64,000 nt of DNA from Monarcha castaneiventris obscurior (GCA_026261815.1 JAMPIT010000848.1:2046001-2110000); one strand, 5' to 3'. Positions 36,813 through 50,202 are shown, counted from the first letter of the stretch. Translations and numbers: made by a program. The notes: generated by a model not told the origin, from the letters alone.

Positions 36813-39343
36813 TGCATTTTTCCACTTCTGAGCACGCTGAGCTCAAAATTATGACAGCAACCTCCTGCACTCAGCTAAGTCAGCACAAGGATATGAGGGA
36901 GAAAAATACATAAACAACAAAGACAGAAAAGCAGCCCTACACCTATGAAAAATGCCATGAAACCAGTGTATTTCTGACTTTTGCTTTCTACTTCAGAACC
37001 TTTCTCCGCTCTTGTGCCCGAGCAGGGAGCAGGCACTGCCTGCAGCTGCCAGAATCAAACAGAAGCCTAAGCCTCACACTCCTATTCCCTCCTAGACCAC
37101 ATAATATCCCTCCTCATTCCAGCACCCATCTTCTGCATGGTTAAATTCTCCCTTTAATTCACATTTTGGCTGTGTAACTCTTCTGTCCCAGTCCTTGCAC
37201 TCCAGTTGGTCTGTTCCTGTCTGGAGCAAGAGGTGCCAGGTCTGTGCATCTTCTGTTCACACATGTCCTGCTGTGGTTCACACGAAGCATGACCAATGTG
37301 CTAACCCCTGGACAGCTGCTGGTTTTACAGGCTGCCACCACAAAGACTGCCTGTGTGCCTGCTTGGAGGGTTTTGATTCTTTAGGAGCCCAGCAACTGAA
37401 TTCATTCAGTTCAGCTGCAAATTTAAGCACGGAATTGAAATGCCACAATTAAGAGAACCAGCCTTGCTTAGATCAGCTTCTAATCACAAACTAGCACTGG
37501 GGGATCATCTAATGTCTTAAAATCCTGCACCCTACACTTCTAACACAGTTCCTGAAGGTTAAAGGGGTGCATTTTCAGCAATATGTATTGCAGAGTAAAT
37601 GGGTGTAAAGACTCCAAAGGTCTCACAGGAGAGGACAACATGTGCCAGGACCTCCACATCCTAAACTCATCTAGGAACTACTTCCTTAGTGTTCGTGTGC
37701 CAGTGGGGTGAAAGCTAAGAAAGACAAAAATCAGTCAGAAAACAACACAAAACAAGAAGAATATGTGACACACAAGTAAAAAGCTCCTGGGATATGGGCC
37801 TGAGAAAAACCTTTTGTAATGTTATGGAGTACTACTGAAAAACACAATTTCTGTAACCTTTCCGTACACTGGATAAAAAAAAACCCCAAACAAAACCCAC
37901 AAAAACTTTCAGTACAATTTCTAAACAAACAAAACAAGTTTCTGCTAGAATTACACTCCATCTATTTCCCTCTAATTCTTGTGGACTGCCCACAAGAAGG
38001 CTTGTCGGAGAGAAGTTAACAACATCTAATTGAAAAAGGCAGCATTTTCCTCATCCTGTCACATGCCACTTTGCCAGTAAATACGTGGGACAGATAATTT
38101 GAAAAGCACGTACACACACCAAAAGCAAAACTCAAAGTTTTAAGGGCAACAGCCTGACAGTGAAAGCTGTAAGAGTTAAGATTTTTCTTAAAGCTAAGCA
38201 TACTTTTTTCCATGCAAGCAGCTGAATCATGGATATTTTAAAGAGTAGTTTATTAAGCACAATATAGCTTATCTCCTACTCAGCTCCATAAAATGTGTCC
38301 AGTGCCGTACAAAGCATTAAAAAGCATTTAAATCTGGGACTTGCTGGCATCCACTGGCAGAGCAGAAGAATTGAGAGAACTAATCTAACAGCTGTCTGGA
38401 AACACAGCAGATTTATACCGAGGGTTTAGTCATTAACTGTAATTATCTGACTTATACCAGAACACTGAATGAGCAGTAGTGGTCTCTAGACTAATGCAAA
38501 GCAACCCTCAAAATACACTCCTGGCTCCAGGATGCTCTGCTTCTTAGTGGAAGCATTCCAGTCTGGTTAATAAAAAAGTGGAGTCAAAGAAAAAAGCCAA
38601 ATAAAGGCTATATACAAGTCAGTTTATCAAATATCTATATACAGAATGGGTTTGTTGATCTTTTGCATTGCTATAGAAATAAATTTGCAGGCTACACACA
38701 GCAGCTGAAAATTGGCATGATTTAATAGCCCAACATGTTTTTGGTTCCTGGTATACATTTGTATTTATTTTTTAAAGGGAAAATGAGAGAACATCAGAGA
38801 AGCAAAGGGATAAACAGCATCCTTAGCTGCATGGAAACTTACATTAAGTGTGCATTTGAGACTGCAGTGTATGGCAAATATTTCTAATTGGGTTAGAATT
38901 CCAATGTCAGGTTTGGTGAATTCAAGGGAAAAACAGTTGCGTGAATACTGCAAGAATCTATTAATAACTGAGCATATAAATGAAATTCTAGAAAGGCTGG
39001 CAAAATTACCCTCAGCTACACCAAAACTTTGGGTTCGTGCCAAGAAGAGCTCTATGGTTTTTGACACGAGTACTCAGGTGGGTGGAATTCCAGGGGAACT
39101 TCACTCCAAAAGGAGGTTTTCCTGTGGCACCTCCTAACACCTCCACTCTTCCTGATGATCATGGGCACTCCAGGGCTGGAGGACAGCAGAGATGTTACAG
39201 ACTCGGGAGCCAACTAAGGAAAGTGCCGTGGGTAATTCTTGTGAGGACTGACACTGAAGGTATCAGAAGCAGCAATCACTCCATATTCTGCCAATAGCAA
39301 GGCACGGTGCTAGGAAGCTTTTCACTGTCATTTTGTTTAACAG

Positions 39344-39376
39344 TTTTTAAAGACTGGTATTTTTAAAGACTGTTAT
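39344..39376. repeat. short tandem duplication
   Basis: TTTTTAAAGACTGGTA is followed at once by TTTTTAAAGACTGTTA. Confidence 0.85.
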
Positions 39377-39786
39377 CAAGGACAACACTGAAGTAATGTG
39401 AAAGCTGAGCCTCTCCACCTCCCATCCCCCAGGCTCCTCTCCCTGCAGTTTATTTGGCAGAGGCATTGCACAAAGTCTCATCCAACACTGCTACCTGAGT
39501 GTTCCTGAACATGATTAATCTACTAATGATACAAATCTCCAAACAGCACGTTAGTCCTGCTGATGATTTATGAAATGCCAGAGATCATTCTTGCACCAGC
39601 CATAAGCTCTTTCAAGCTCGTGGTTTTGTATGAAACCTCTTGCAATTTCTAAGGCCATTCTCGACTCCGCATCACTCCCAGACAGGGCAGGGGCAGAGCT
39701 GCAGCAAGGATTTCTGTAATGAACTGCAGGTTATGTATGCACACAAATAAAATGGAAGGTCAGATTATGAATTCTTGCATACTTCC

Positions 39787-40703
39787 TGTTGGGGTTTAGG
39801 AGTTAGCCTGTTTTTCTCTTAAAGAATTTTCCCCATACTAGTTGCCAGGGGACAAACTGCTGGGTGCTTAAAAGTAAAAGAGCTGGCCACAGGGGCGGGG
39901 TCCAACGAGCCACCCTTTTGTCACCTGGGGGTTGGGACACCCGGGGGGCTGCCTGGTGTGCTCAGCGTTCACTCTGGGAGCTGCCTGCTTTCGGTGTGGA
40001 CGTTTTTGTCAGCACTGCAAGCTTCTGCTTTCTTCTGCTGTTTGCTTTTCTACGGGCGAACTCCCGGGATTTCTAAGCCTGCTCTTCTCCCTGCCCGCTG
40101 GGGGCTGGGCACTGCCACTCGGCCCTTGCCGCTGCTCGGAGCTGTCGCTACTCTGTAGCCCCTACGCAGTGACCTGCCGGGCTTTCTGCTGAAGCGCCGG
40201 AGTTTGGTGCATCTCGCCTGTCACCCGGGATCTGCGCTCGCCCCTGCCGTTCCAGCCTGCTGTTCCTGAGGATCCAGCCGGACGCCCAGGGGTTTGTGAG
40301 GCTTTTCATCCGTCCCTCCCGGGACCCCAGGCCGGCATTCCCGGTGCTCCCCGAGCTCGCTCTGGAGCGCCCCCTGCAGCCGCGGGGGAACCATCGCACC
40401 CGCCCTGCTCAGCGGGAGCCGCCCCGCAGGAACTGCACCCAGGGGAAAGTGCCCGAGGCCGAGAGAGGCCGCACTGGGTTTGTGCTGCTGTTTGCTGTCA
40501 CTGCCACAGTTATTGCTGTTTGTTTGTGTTGTTATACATATATATTTGTTAGTAAAGAACTGTTATTCCTATCCCTCATATCTTTGCCTGAAAGCCCCTT
40601 ATTTTCAAATTTATAATAATTTGGAGGGAAGGGGGTTGCATTTTCCATTTCAGGGGAGGCTCCTGCCTTTCTTGTCTGACACCTGTCTTTTCAAACCAAG
40701 ACA
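39787..40703 (+). mobile_element. solo LTR of an endogenous retrovirus (917 bp)
   Basis: The element starts TGTTGGGG and ends AAGACA (the TG...CA rule). It is flanked by the identical 5-bp repeats CTTCC at 39782-39786 and 40704-40708, so borders and target duplication are intact. A TATA-like CTTAAAAGTAAAAG lies near 39868. The middle (about 39890-40480) is GC- and CpG-rich, and an AT-rich tail near 40530-40560 contains AGTAAA, a possible weak polyadenylation signal. No internal retroviral sequence remains, which implies loss by LTR-LTR recombination. A 5-bp duplication fits ERVL-like and some other families. It is antisense to EYA2. Open frames inside are chance products of the GC-rich part. 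Confidence 0.88.
40366..40380 (-). promoter_or_regulatory. CTCF-like motif inside the solo LTR
   Basis: Minus-strand GCTGCAGGGGGCGCT resembles the CTCF core, with mismatches only in the first bases. Motif-level call. Confidence 0.35.
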
Positions 40704-42459
40704 CTTCCATATGCAAAAAGCCCAGAGTGTGCTTTGGAGCAGAGACAAGCCTCACTAGGCAAACACTCTGCTTGGACTGTTCTCCTCCCAGGATGCAAGT
40801 GCTCACCTGCAATTGCAAAACTAGGGAACGTTTCCTTTTCTCAACTGCTCAAAATATTGTCCTTGGCACCCCACTGGCCCAAGATACAAGAACAGGGAAT
40901 CCAAATATAGTCTCAGAAAGTTCAGTAGTTTTTCGCATTTCTTTGCCAGACATTGCCTATGCTGTACAACCCACCTGAAACCCACAAAACCCAAAAGTTT
41001 CTCTAATCCCAGCATCCTCTTGACCAGAAGACACAAGTGATACCCAACTGCCCTCAGTTATGATTTTATTACTTTGATCAATGACATATAGATTATGTTT
41101 TTATTCTACAAGCAACATTTGCAGTCAGCTTCTGTTTCCTTGTGCTCATTCTCCACATTTATGCAGACTGTAAGTTATTTTTACCTATGTGGAACAACCA
41201 CAGATAGCTGAAAATATTTAAGATATGAGATCTTCACTAAGACCAGCCAACAATCCTACAGCTGCTCTTTTTGTTCTGACAAGTTAGCCCTTGCTTAACA
41301 AAAACACTTCAAAACTGGAATAGCTGGGGTTGATGGGACAGTTTTGGAATTTTTCCTGAGTGTTAAGGGCTGGCACTAGACACTAATTCCTGTAACAGTA
41401 GGCTACCACAGGACACCTCTGCTGAGTGCCATTTGTTTTCCTGCTGCTACCTTCCCACAAGGGTGCTGTGTTTCCAAAGGGTGCAGTTGCCTCTCCCCCC
41501 AGTGCTTTACCTGTCTCCAGTATGGGTGTGCTGAGACATAGCTGAAGCTCCATCCAGCTTCGCTGTCTATAAAACAAGGCATTAATTTGGAAGCATTAAT
41601 AAGCATGCCATCCATCAGGGTGTGCATGCCCATGCTTAGCCAGGGGATTTTCCACTCGTGGTGCCTCCGAAGGCAGATGTTTGAACCACCTTGTACACCA
41701 CAAACTTGGGGTCACTCTGGGCCTGCCCTGCATTCTTTCCTGGCACAGAAACAAGTCGATCTGGTCAGACTTCTATGCATAAACATGTGATTTTTATTTG
41801 GTAAAAAAACTTCTCAATCCTATCGCTATTGCTCTCTCCATTCTTTATGTACGTTTGTATCACTGAAATATTTCAAAGTAGCAGCTCAGTAATGCCATGT
41901 ATTTCTCTGCCCTGTTACAAGTGTGGCATCTTCTCTAAGGCTCTCCAGATTATGACATTGCACTAAGACAACCTCACATCAACTCCTACAAGCCAGCGAG
42001 AGGAATAAAACCTGAATTTAGAATCTGGGTACAAAGAGAAGTAACAGGAGGACAAAAGAAGATTTGGGAATTCAGTATGAAATCCAGACCTTCCATTCCT
42101 ATCATAACTAAAAATAATAATCTGGAATTGAACTGCATATATACTGCCTAAATACTGTTGTGGCTTTTTACTTTATCATAAAACCTGATTAATGTGTGTG
42201 TATTTAACATTAGGACACTGTCAGTTACGAAACAAGACTTGTACGTTTGACAGAAAAGGAGTTTCAAACCTACACTTTGTTTTGTAAATCAGTGTAACTC
42301 TGGTTGCATTTAATAAACAAAAGAAAGAGAATTTTACAAATACTTGTTTGAATGTACTTCTGTGCTCACAAGCCTCAGACGTTTGGTTGTTTCAGCTTTA
42401 CAGTTCTGCCCACAAGCTGGTAAAGCCATTATTGCCATGGAAACCTCACAGGAGCAATA

Positions 42460-42480
42460 AAACAAACAAACAAACCAACC
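42460..42480. repeat. AAAC microsatellite
   Basis: About four to five AAAC units, the last ones AACC. Confidence 0.85.
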
Positions 42481-45076
42481 CAAGAGCCTACAAAAACCTA
42501 AAATCGAAATAACCTATCTTCATCTGCATGCAGAGTCTGACTGAAAAATACCCATGCAATCAAGCTACAATTAGCTCCTGACACTATCAGCAACCAGCTA
42601 TGCCAGAGATCACCTGCTGTGCATGAGGCTTTTAAAACTAAACATTTCTTTTCACTCTGGGCTCTGTCTTGGTTCTCTGCTTCCAGCCCAAAATGAATTG
42701 TAACTCCAGGCACAAAGGTGAGGCTGTGGGACCAACACTGCTGCACTCCTGGAAGCAGAAATGTTTGAGCAAAGGTGAGGAGGTCGGAAAAGGGCAAAGT
42801 CCCAAGTAATTTTAAGTGGTTCAGCTAAGTAGGGAAGGCTAATGGGAAACCATTTTAATTTGTTACAGTCATCCCCAGTGAATAAAAGGACAACGTTTTT
42901 CTTCAGCAGCTTGATTACAAAGCAGTAAATCCCTCTGTGTATATAAAAGATCTATGAACAGTATAGATCAAATGTCAAAAAAAGATTTGTACTATGTGTT
43001 GGGAACAGTTTTAGATACTCAATCATTCTCATTTTTAAATACTTCCAACAATTACTCTCTCCCTACAAACAGACATATGTAAGTAATTCCACCATTCTCT
43101 TCTACAAAGACACAAAGTAGTGACATTTTTGCAGCACACATTTTTGGACTTTCTCTTTCCATAAACACCTAAGAAACAGAGTCTTGAGCATAGAAACACG
43201 TAATCTTTCCCTTGCTCTCACCAACATTGTCTGACTCTTGCTGGTAACAAAAATTTATGCTGCTTCAAGTACTGGCTGCAATCTCTACTTTACAGACCCC
43301 AGGCAGCAGTAAACGTGCAAATGAGGGACAGCTCAAGGTGACAATATCCTCCAGCAACACAAATATCTTGGAGTAAGAATTATGCCAGAATGGGACTGTT
43401 CTCCAGTTGCTGACAGGGTTTTTGTGCAGTGTATCATTTTTTTTTCCTCTGACAAACTGATAGACCCACAGGCCTGTATACAATCTATTTCATGTACTCA
43501 TCTAAGATGGGAATGGAAAAACATTTAGAACAGTGAAAGTTGTAGCTGCTCAGCCACAGATTCTTTTTGAAAAAGAATTGTTTTTTTTAGTCAGAAGTAG
43601 GATTTTTAGGCTCAGAAGTAGACTGTTCAGCCATTAGGAATTATTAAGCTTTTCTAAAGCTCTATAATTCAGAGGCAAACCCCAAATATTTGGTTTACTT
43701 CTTAACAAAATAATGGCCTGGTCATGGCAATTTGTATCTTGTGTCCATGTTGTTTTTTCCTCTGATCGTAAGAAATAAATATTCTGAGGCAAGAAGCACT
43801 TTAGTTCCATCTACATTCACAGTAGGTCTTGGACCTCTACCTCCTGCTGTAATCAACAACCACCAAACACTGTCTGAACCACAAAACATTTTGTGAAGTA
43901 GACTCAGTACTGGATGCTAAATAGTTCTGTCAACTCAAGTGTTCAGAAACCTTCTTGCATTGAGTTTGCCTTCTGATAAGGAACTTCAACCAGTCCTGCA
44001 ACTGTGGAAACCCTTGAGGCAAAAAGTCCTGACAGTCCCAGGGACTACTTAGGAGAGATGTTACACCATGTCTTAGCACACACTTGCACCAGGACAAGGG
44101 GTCCTTACAGCAGGCTGGGGACACAATCACATTACCAACAGCTCAGCTACAGGGTGGTAAAGCTCCTTGAGAGCACTATTCACCTTTTCCTAATTAAAGG
44201 ACAAATTCTGCTGCTGGCACCTCAACTGCACAATGTACAGCTGCTCCATCTGGCACTCACACCAACACTTCTCCACTCCAGTGTCTTGAACTGACACTGT
44301 TTGTGGCATCCTCAACCAGGTTTTGGAGAGATCTGTCTTTTTAACAAAGTTTTCTATACACAGGCAAAGTTGTATGCCGCATGCAGTTTAATTTTTTAAA
44401 AGGTTGCATTTTTCAACTTTTAATCCATTTATTGTCAATAAAGAACTTTACAGCAGTTTGGACATGTGGGTATCAACCCCTGGCCAAAGCAGGCTCTAGT
44501 GTTTGTGTTCTGTCTGCCCACAACACTGCCTGTCACTTCTACTGGCTAAAATGTTCTCTTCTGTGGTTTTGCAAAGTGTCCCTTCCTGCTGTGGACTACA
44601 CACCAGCAGCTGCGTTTCATCTCATATCTGGCTCTTTTGAGCTCATGGGGAGCAAGGGGAAGGAGTGAGAACAACAGGGGATGGGACCCAAAACTAAATA
44701 AATCAATGTTTCTTTGATCCTTTGGGATGAGGATGCTGTAAAAACATACGGTTATTAGAACTGTGATTTTATTGGTAAAAGACTTGGTTACTGGCACTGT
44801 ATTTCAGCATGAACTTACATTATGGTACTAAGTACAAAGCATTCATTCTGTTTGTGGCTATAAGAATTAATCTCTTCCATGTGCAGAGAGGGTGTGTGAT
44901 AATTCAGCTGAGATTCCCGTTGGTAGTCCGGGCAAGCACTCGCCAGCTGCAGGGCTTTCAACAATGCACAGCAACAGCTCCAAGAACAAATGATGTAACT
45001 AACACCCCCCTGAGTGCTACCAAGCAGGGCCAGAGCAGTCTGCTCATTTCAGAGTCTTCATACAAGTAGGTTGTCA

Positions 45077-45085
45077 GAAACCTGA
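45077..45085 (-). promoter_or_regulatory. MEF3/SIX-type motif
   Basis: GAAACCTGA on the plus strand is the perfect reverse complement of TCAGGTTTC, the classical MEF3 site bound by SIX1/SIX4. About half of one such match is expected by chance in this window, so it is only a candidate. Confidence 0.2.
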
Positions 45086-45664
45086 AGACCTGAAACTAAA
45101 AGGTGAGTTTCTCCCCAAACACTGCAACACTTAACTTTGGACATGATTCAACAGCTAATGGACATTGAATGAAATTGTATGGTTCTAATAGCTTGCATTT
45201 GCCTCAATAATAAGAGAAGGTCTGATCCTGATTATTAAAAATGAAAAACTAATTTGCAATGTTTATGTGAATGGCAGCTTTATATGCACGATAGAAATGC
45301 TCCAACTGCCTTTACAATCCAGCGGGAATGAAGTTTTCATTTTTCTTTTTCATGAAATTTCATTTATTATGAGCACTGTGTCTTAGTAAGGCAGCTGTTG
45401 GCAGCAAGCTGTGAAATTTAAGTTGAGCTGGTTAGTACCAAGAGCCAAGATATAATATGTTTTTGTCAGAGATTTTTCTTGTCTATATGCACCCTACATT
45501 CAGTAATTAAAACAGTTTGTCAGTCAATCCTATCAACCCCACTCGAAGGAAGAAATAATGCTGTTTTAAGATACAATTTACAAATTGCAACCAAAAAACT
45601 GGGATTGCTACAGCTCACTTCAATGAGGTCTTTAAGTAGGTAATGCACCAATGACTTCAGAAAT

Positions 45665-45758
45665 TAAGGATACCTGGTTTTCATCACTGTCCTACTAACA
45701 TGGTATTAGATTTTGGGCAAGTCACTTCTGACAAGATTCCAAATGGGAATTAAATAAG
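45665..45758 (+). mobile_element. probable MIR (CORE-SINE) relic
   Basis: TACCTGGTTTTCATCACTGT, a spacer, then GATTTTGGGCAAGTCACTTC resembles the MIR core (CCTGGGTTC ... CTTGGGCAAGTCACTT), followed by AAATGGGAATTAAATAAGG. Short and diverged. Confidence 0.45.
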
Positions 45759-48700
45759 GATCAGTGTGTTACTATTATACACTGAGGATGTCACACACAG
45801 CCTGCACATGGAGGAAATCCATCCCGGGCTTCCTGTGGCTGGGGCAAGCGCTCCTATCATTCAATAATAACCATGATTTTCCTCCAGCTTCTCTGGCTGT
45901 TATAAAAGAAAGCAGCAGTAAGCTTCACATCTTCCTCTGAACCTCCTCTGGAATGTGCTTAAGATGCACATTTCAAAAATATCTACCTAAAACTGCTCTT
46001 GGGAACCAGGTGAACGAACAGGACAGAACTAGGCACATAGTGTTAGAAGTTCAAGCCAGGCAAGGGTTGAAATTTTTTAAATTAAGTGAATAAAAGAGAA
46101 CATTTAAAAAAAATACCAAAACTAAAGTAATAGGCTGATCAATCCTCAACAACTACAGTGAGTACTTGCAAATTGACTTCTTTCCCGAATTGTTGCTTGG
46201 AAGTTCAGTTACCAAGGGTAATTGCAAAACTGTACCATCATCTATCCTGGGATCTGATTAGCTTCTAATGATTGTAAACATTCAGAGAGTTCACTACTGA
46301 CCAAAGATACAGCCCTGTCCTGTCCCTGGGCCATGCAGCGACACAAGCCTGACCAACAAACTAATTTTTTTCTGTTTTTCTACTCAGCTGGATCAGCAAG
46401 TCGATCCAGTTTGCAGCACATCCAATGGCACCAGCACAGAGAAGGAGACAGGAACGTGCAGCCAGGCTGAGCAGGACACAGCTCTCAGTCAGATGAATCC
46501 AGTCTCGAAACCGTACCTGTGATTTAGCAACCCTATTGCTTCTGCAGGGTCCCACTGCCCACGGGGTGACTGCAGTTCTACTGCCATGTAAGGGAAGCCC
46601 AAATTCCTCCCCTGGTTAGGTGACAGCTACCTGCACTTCCCTGTAAACACGGGATTACAATTAAATACTCCAACAGAGCTGAAGTTGGCACGACTTTTAC
46701 TATTATAATGTTAACTGACAAACAGATTAATTTAATGGCTTTGAGGACTCTGCTCACACCACCTAATCCATAAACTATACTCACGTGCAGACTTTCGAGC
46801 AATTCTTACTTGGTATCTACTTTAGGTGTTTCCAGCAGCGTCCTTTTTGCAGGGGCATCAAAACCACTTTGGGGGTTTGCTTCTTCTCATGCTTACAGCT
46901 TGACAGCCATCTACTGCAGTTAAAAACAGAGCCAAAAAGTTCAACTAGAGAACTATAAAATTAAATAGCATTCAGGAACTGGTGAGAGATTGCTCACTGA
47001 TGTTTAATATCAGTGTACACAGCCGCTGGCTTCAGGGTACTTGCAAGTATTTTTAAGCCAAAGAAAGCTTAGCAAGTTCTTTCCTCCAAGGAATTCTTTC
47101 TCTGAGGAGTTTTTTAAGGGATAAGCATTGGGGTTTACTCTTCTGAGATTACATGCATTGTTAAAGGCAATTGGATTGTATCTCTTTTGTGTTAGAAAAA
47201 ATAAATCTGACTTGTCAGTACCTAGAGAGTCAAAATCCTCAGATCAAAAATGCACTTACTACATTCAAAAAGATGAGAGCTGGTGGCCATCACTCCACAA
47301 GTACTGCCTCCAAATACACACTCACAGATTTACAGCAATATAAAAATACAAGGCTGGCAAGAAACTGAAATGAGAATAAAACACACATGAATCATGCACA
47401 CAACTAATTAAACATGAAAATTATCTTCACAGTCACTTACCTTCACCACTGTAAGTTAACATTCAGCAGAACAAATTTGAGAAGTGTATTTTAGACATAT
47501 GCAATCTGGGAGTAATATTTCTTTTAAACTCATGTCAGGATAACACAGCTTCCTTTCCAAGAACTGATTATTTTGGGCTCTCCTAAGTGAAGTGAAAAAT
47601 GCTTAAGACTGAACACAAGCCTTGGCTGACAGCACTTAAGCGAGCCTGGAAATCTTCAAATTTACCGTGTTGGGAACTGCTGTGTAACTGCTAGGCTATG
47701 GCTTCAGGGCAAAGCATACCTATATAACTCACAAGTTAAAGAAGTCAGATTTTGGCAACTGAACTCTAACTTCCTTTTGCATAAGTAATACACCAACATC
47801 TAAGCACTTGACTGCTCACTGTCAGGGGACCATGTGAAAAACACCTCAACAAATCACATCCCAGCTATTTCTTCTTTACTAACATTGAATTAGAAGAATA
47901 CAATCCAAACTGCACTTCCAAAAGTCACAAGGGTGTATCAGCCACTTCAGGCCACTACAAAAAAAAACCACAACAATATTTGGAGCTTGATTTTCAGTGA
48001 TGCTGAAAAAAAACCCTGTATGCACTGACCTTTCAGAGTATATGCCAAGAGTAATTACAAAATTTGGAGTTCCATAGCTACAACAATGCAGGTTCCAATC
48101 TGCTTCTTCTGGTAATGGTATTTGCATCAACACAGAGAGCATCCACTTGAGAGCATCATGTTGGCACAACAAAACCCTTTCATTAAGGAGACATCTGGGC
48201 CATTAATAGCAGTCTGCGGGGGAAGGCTGCACCTCACTAGATTGGGTTTCAAACCAAGTTCTCCATGAGGTGTTGAGCAAAAAAGAATTGGCTGCAAGCA
48301 GGACAACACAGGCCTGGTGGGTTTTGTTTACTGTGCAGTTAAAGGACCACTGAATGATTAATGAAGGACTGACAGCTTCTTTGTAGAGTAGCAGACAATA
48401 TTTTGGGGCAAGACATTGGCTTGTCAGGTTAAACAAAAATGGTTACATAGAGCTCTCTCTCCTGAGCTAACTGCTGTTCAAATCACTTTTCTAACTTGCT
48501 TCCCAGGACAAGAACATAATCATAAAGCTATCTTGAGGAGAAAAAAGAAGCACAACAAAATGCTCATTTGCAGAGCATCTGGTACGTCAATATGTGCACT
48601 AACACCAGCGGCACATGTTCATTACCACCCTGTTAGCAGCTACAGGCAAATCTTCAGCAAGATCCCTCTCAAAGTAAATCTAATTCCACTGAGAACAGCA

Positions 48701-49699
48701 GGATCCTTTACCCTCCTCAGACAAACTCTGCCCTGCACTCTCCAGGCTCTTCCTAGGCAGAGAGCTGCCATCACCATCAGGAATGGCAAGTGGCTCATAA
48801 GGAACTGAACATGCCTTCCTTTGGAACATAAGGTAAAAAACTGATGCTGTGCAAGCTTAAGGTTAATGGCTGAAAAGCCCTGAAGCCCACCATAATCAAG
48901 AAAATTTTATATGTTATTTAAGCCTCGGATGCATGATTAAAATCAGAGGATGGCCACCATTTGATGGCAAGACCATCTCACCTGTTTCTACACCTCAGAA
49001 ATTAAGGGAATACAGGCAAAACCCCCCAAACATTAAAGATGATTTGGCCTCTGGAGAGGCAGGGAAGAGGAGAGGTCCCCTAGAGCAGCCTTTCCAGTCT
49101 TCAGAGCAGTTACAAATTTACTGGCAACTTAAAATCAAAAAACACACTTAAGAAAACATATCTAGGAAATGTAAGATCCTGAACATGCCAAAAATGTGTC
49201 CCTAGTTCAGGAATTCATGTAAAAGATAACACATTTCACAGCCAGCACGTTAGCATACAAGTACAACTACATTTTCAATCAAAATCAGTCCTTAAACATC
49301 AGTCAAGCACAAGCTCAGTTTTTCACACAGGATCTCTTGTGCCCACAAGATGCCTGAACAGCCTCTGTGCATCAACTCAGAGACTTCTGAAGAGGTGGAT
49401 CTAATTTTAGCACTCAGGTCTCTTACCTCAGGTGGGAGGCAGGACAAGCGAGGCTGACTGACCTTCCCTGTCACACGATGCTCTAAACCTGGCAGGAATT
49501 CCTGCTAGACATGGGACGTGCCATCGCTCCAGATGACAGCCCAATGTGAATTTAAGTGCTGATTTTGTCAGGCTCTACCAGGTGTCTGCACCAGGTGCTA
49601 TTGGGGGGCTGCAGGGAAGGGTGAGGGTCTGTCCTGGGCTGCCTCCATCCAGCTCCACCACAGACCCACAGCAGGACCTGTCTGAGGCTTGGTGGCACC

Positions 49700-50202
49700 T
49701 CTGTCAAAGGGCAAAATCCAGCATGGCGGGAAGGAAAAATGAGAGGGAAACAGCCACAGCTCCTGGAGAAAACAGGCTGGAGCTGGTTCTCCTGACAGGA
49801 AGGAACTGTAGCCTGCAGAGAGCCCACACTGGAGCAAGGGAGAAGCGTGAGGAAGGAGTGGTAAAAAGGAAATGCACACTCTGACTGCAGTCTCTCACTC
49901 CCCATCCCCCTGGGTGGGGCAGAGGAACTGGGAATGTGGGAGCCAAGTTGAGCCTGGCAAAGGGGGTGGGCAGAACTGTTTTAGTTTTTGCCTTTGCTTC
50001 TCACCATCCAACGCTATTGTAATTGTCAATAAATTAACATTCCCCAAGTCGAGTCTGTTTGGCCTGTGATGGGAGATAGTAAGTGACCTCCCTGTCTTTG
50101 ACTCATGAGCTTTTTTACCTTATTTTCTCCCCTAATGACCTGTTGAGGATGGGGGGTGATCAAGGAGCCGGGTGGACATCTGGCCACAGTCAACCCACTA
50201 CA
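49700..50202 (+). mobile_element. endogenous retrovirus LTR remnant
   Basis: The sequence follows the 3' part of a very common songbird LTR as I remember it: GAGAGCCCACACTGGAGCA, GCCAAGTTGAGCCTGG, TTTTAGTTTTTGCCTTTGCT, the polyadenylation signal AATAAA at 50028, AAGTCGAGTCTGTTTGGCCT, TCATGAGCTTTTTTACC, and the end GTCAACCCACTACA. The 3' border (CA at 50201-50202) is clear. The 5' border is not: related sequence may extend to about 49560, and no target duplication was found. Plus orientation, antisense to EYA2. Confidence 0.75.

Noticed and set aside
40296..40616. Frames inside the solo LTR
   Set aside because: LTRs carry no protein gene of this kind and the GC-rich stretch explains the open frame.
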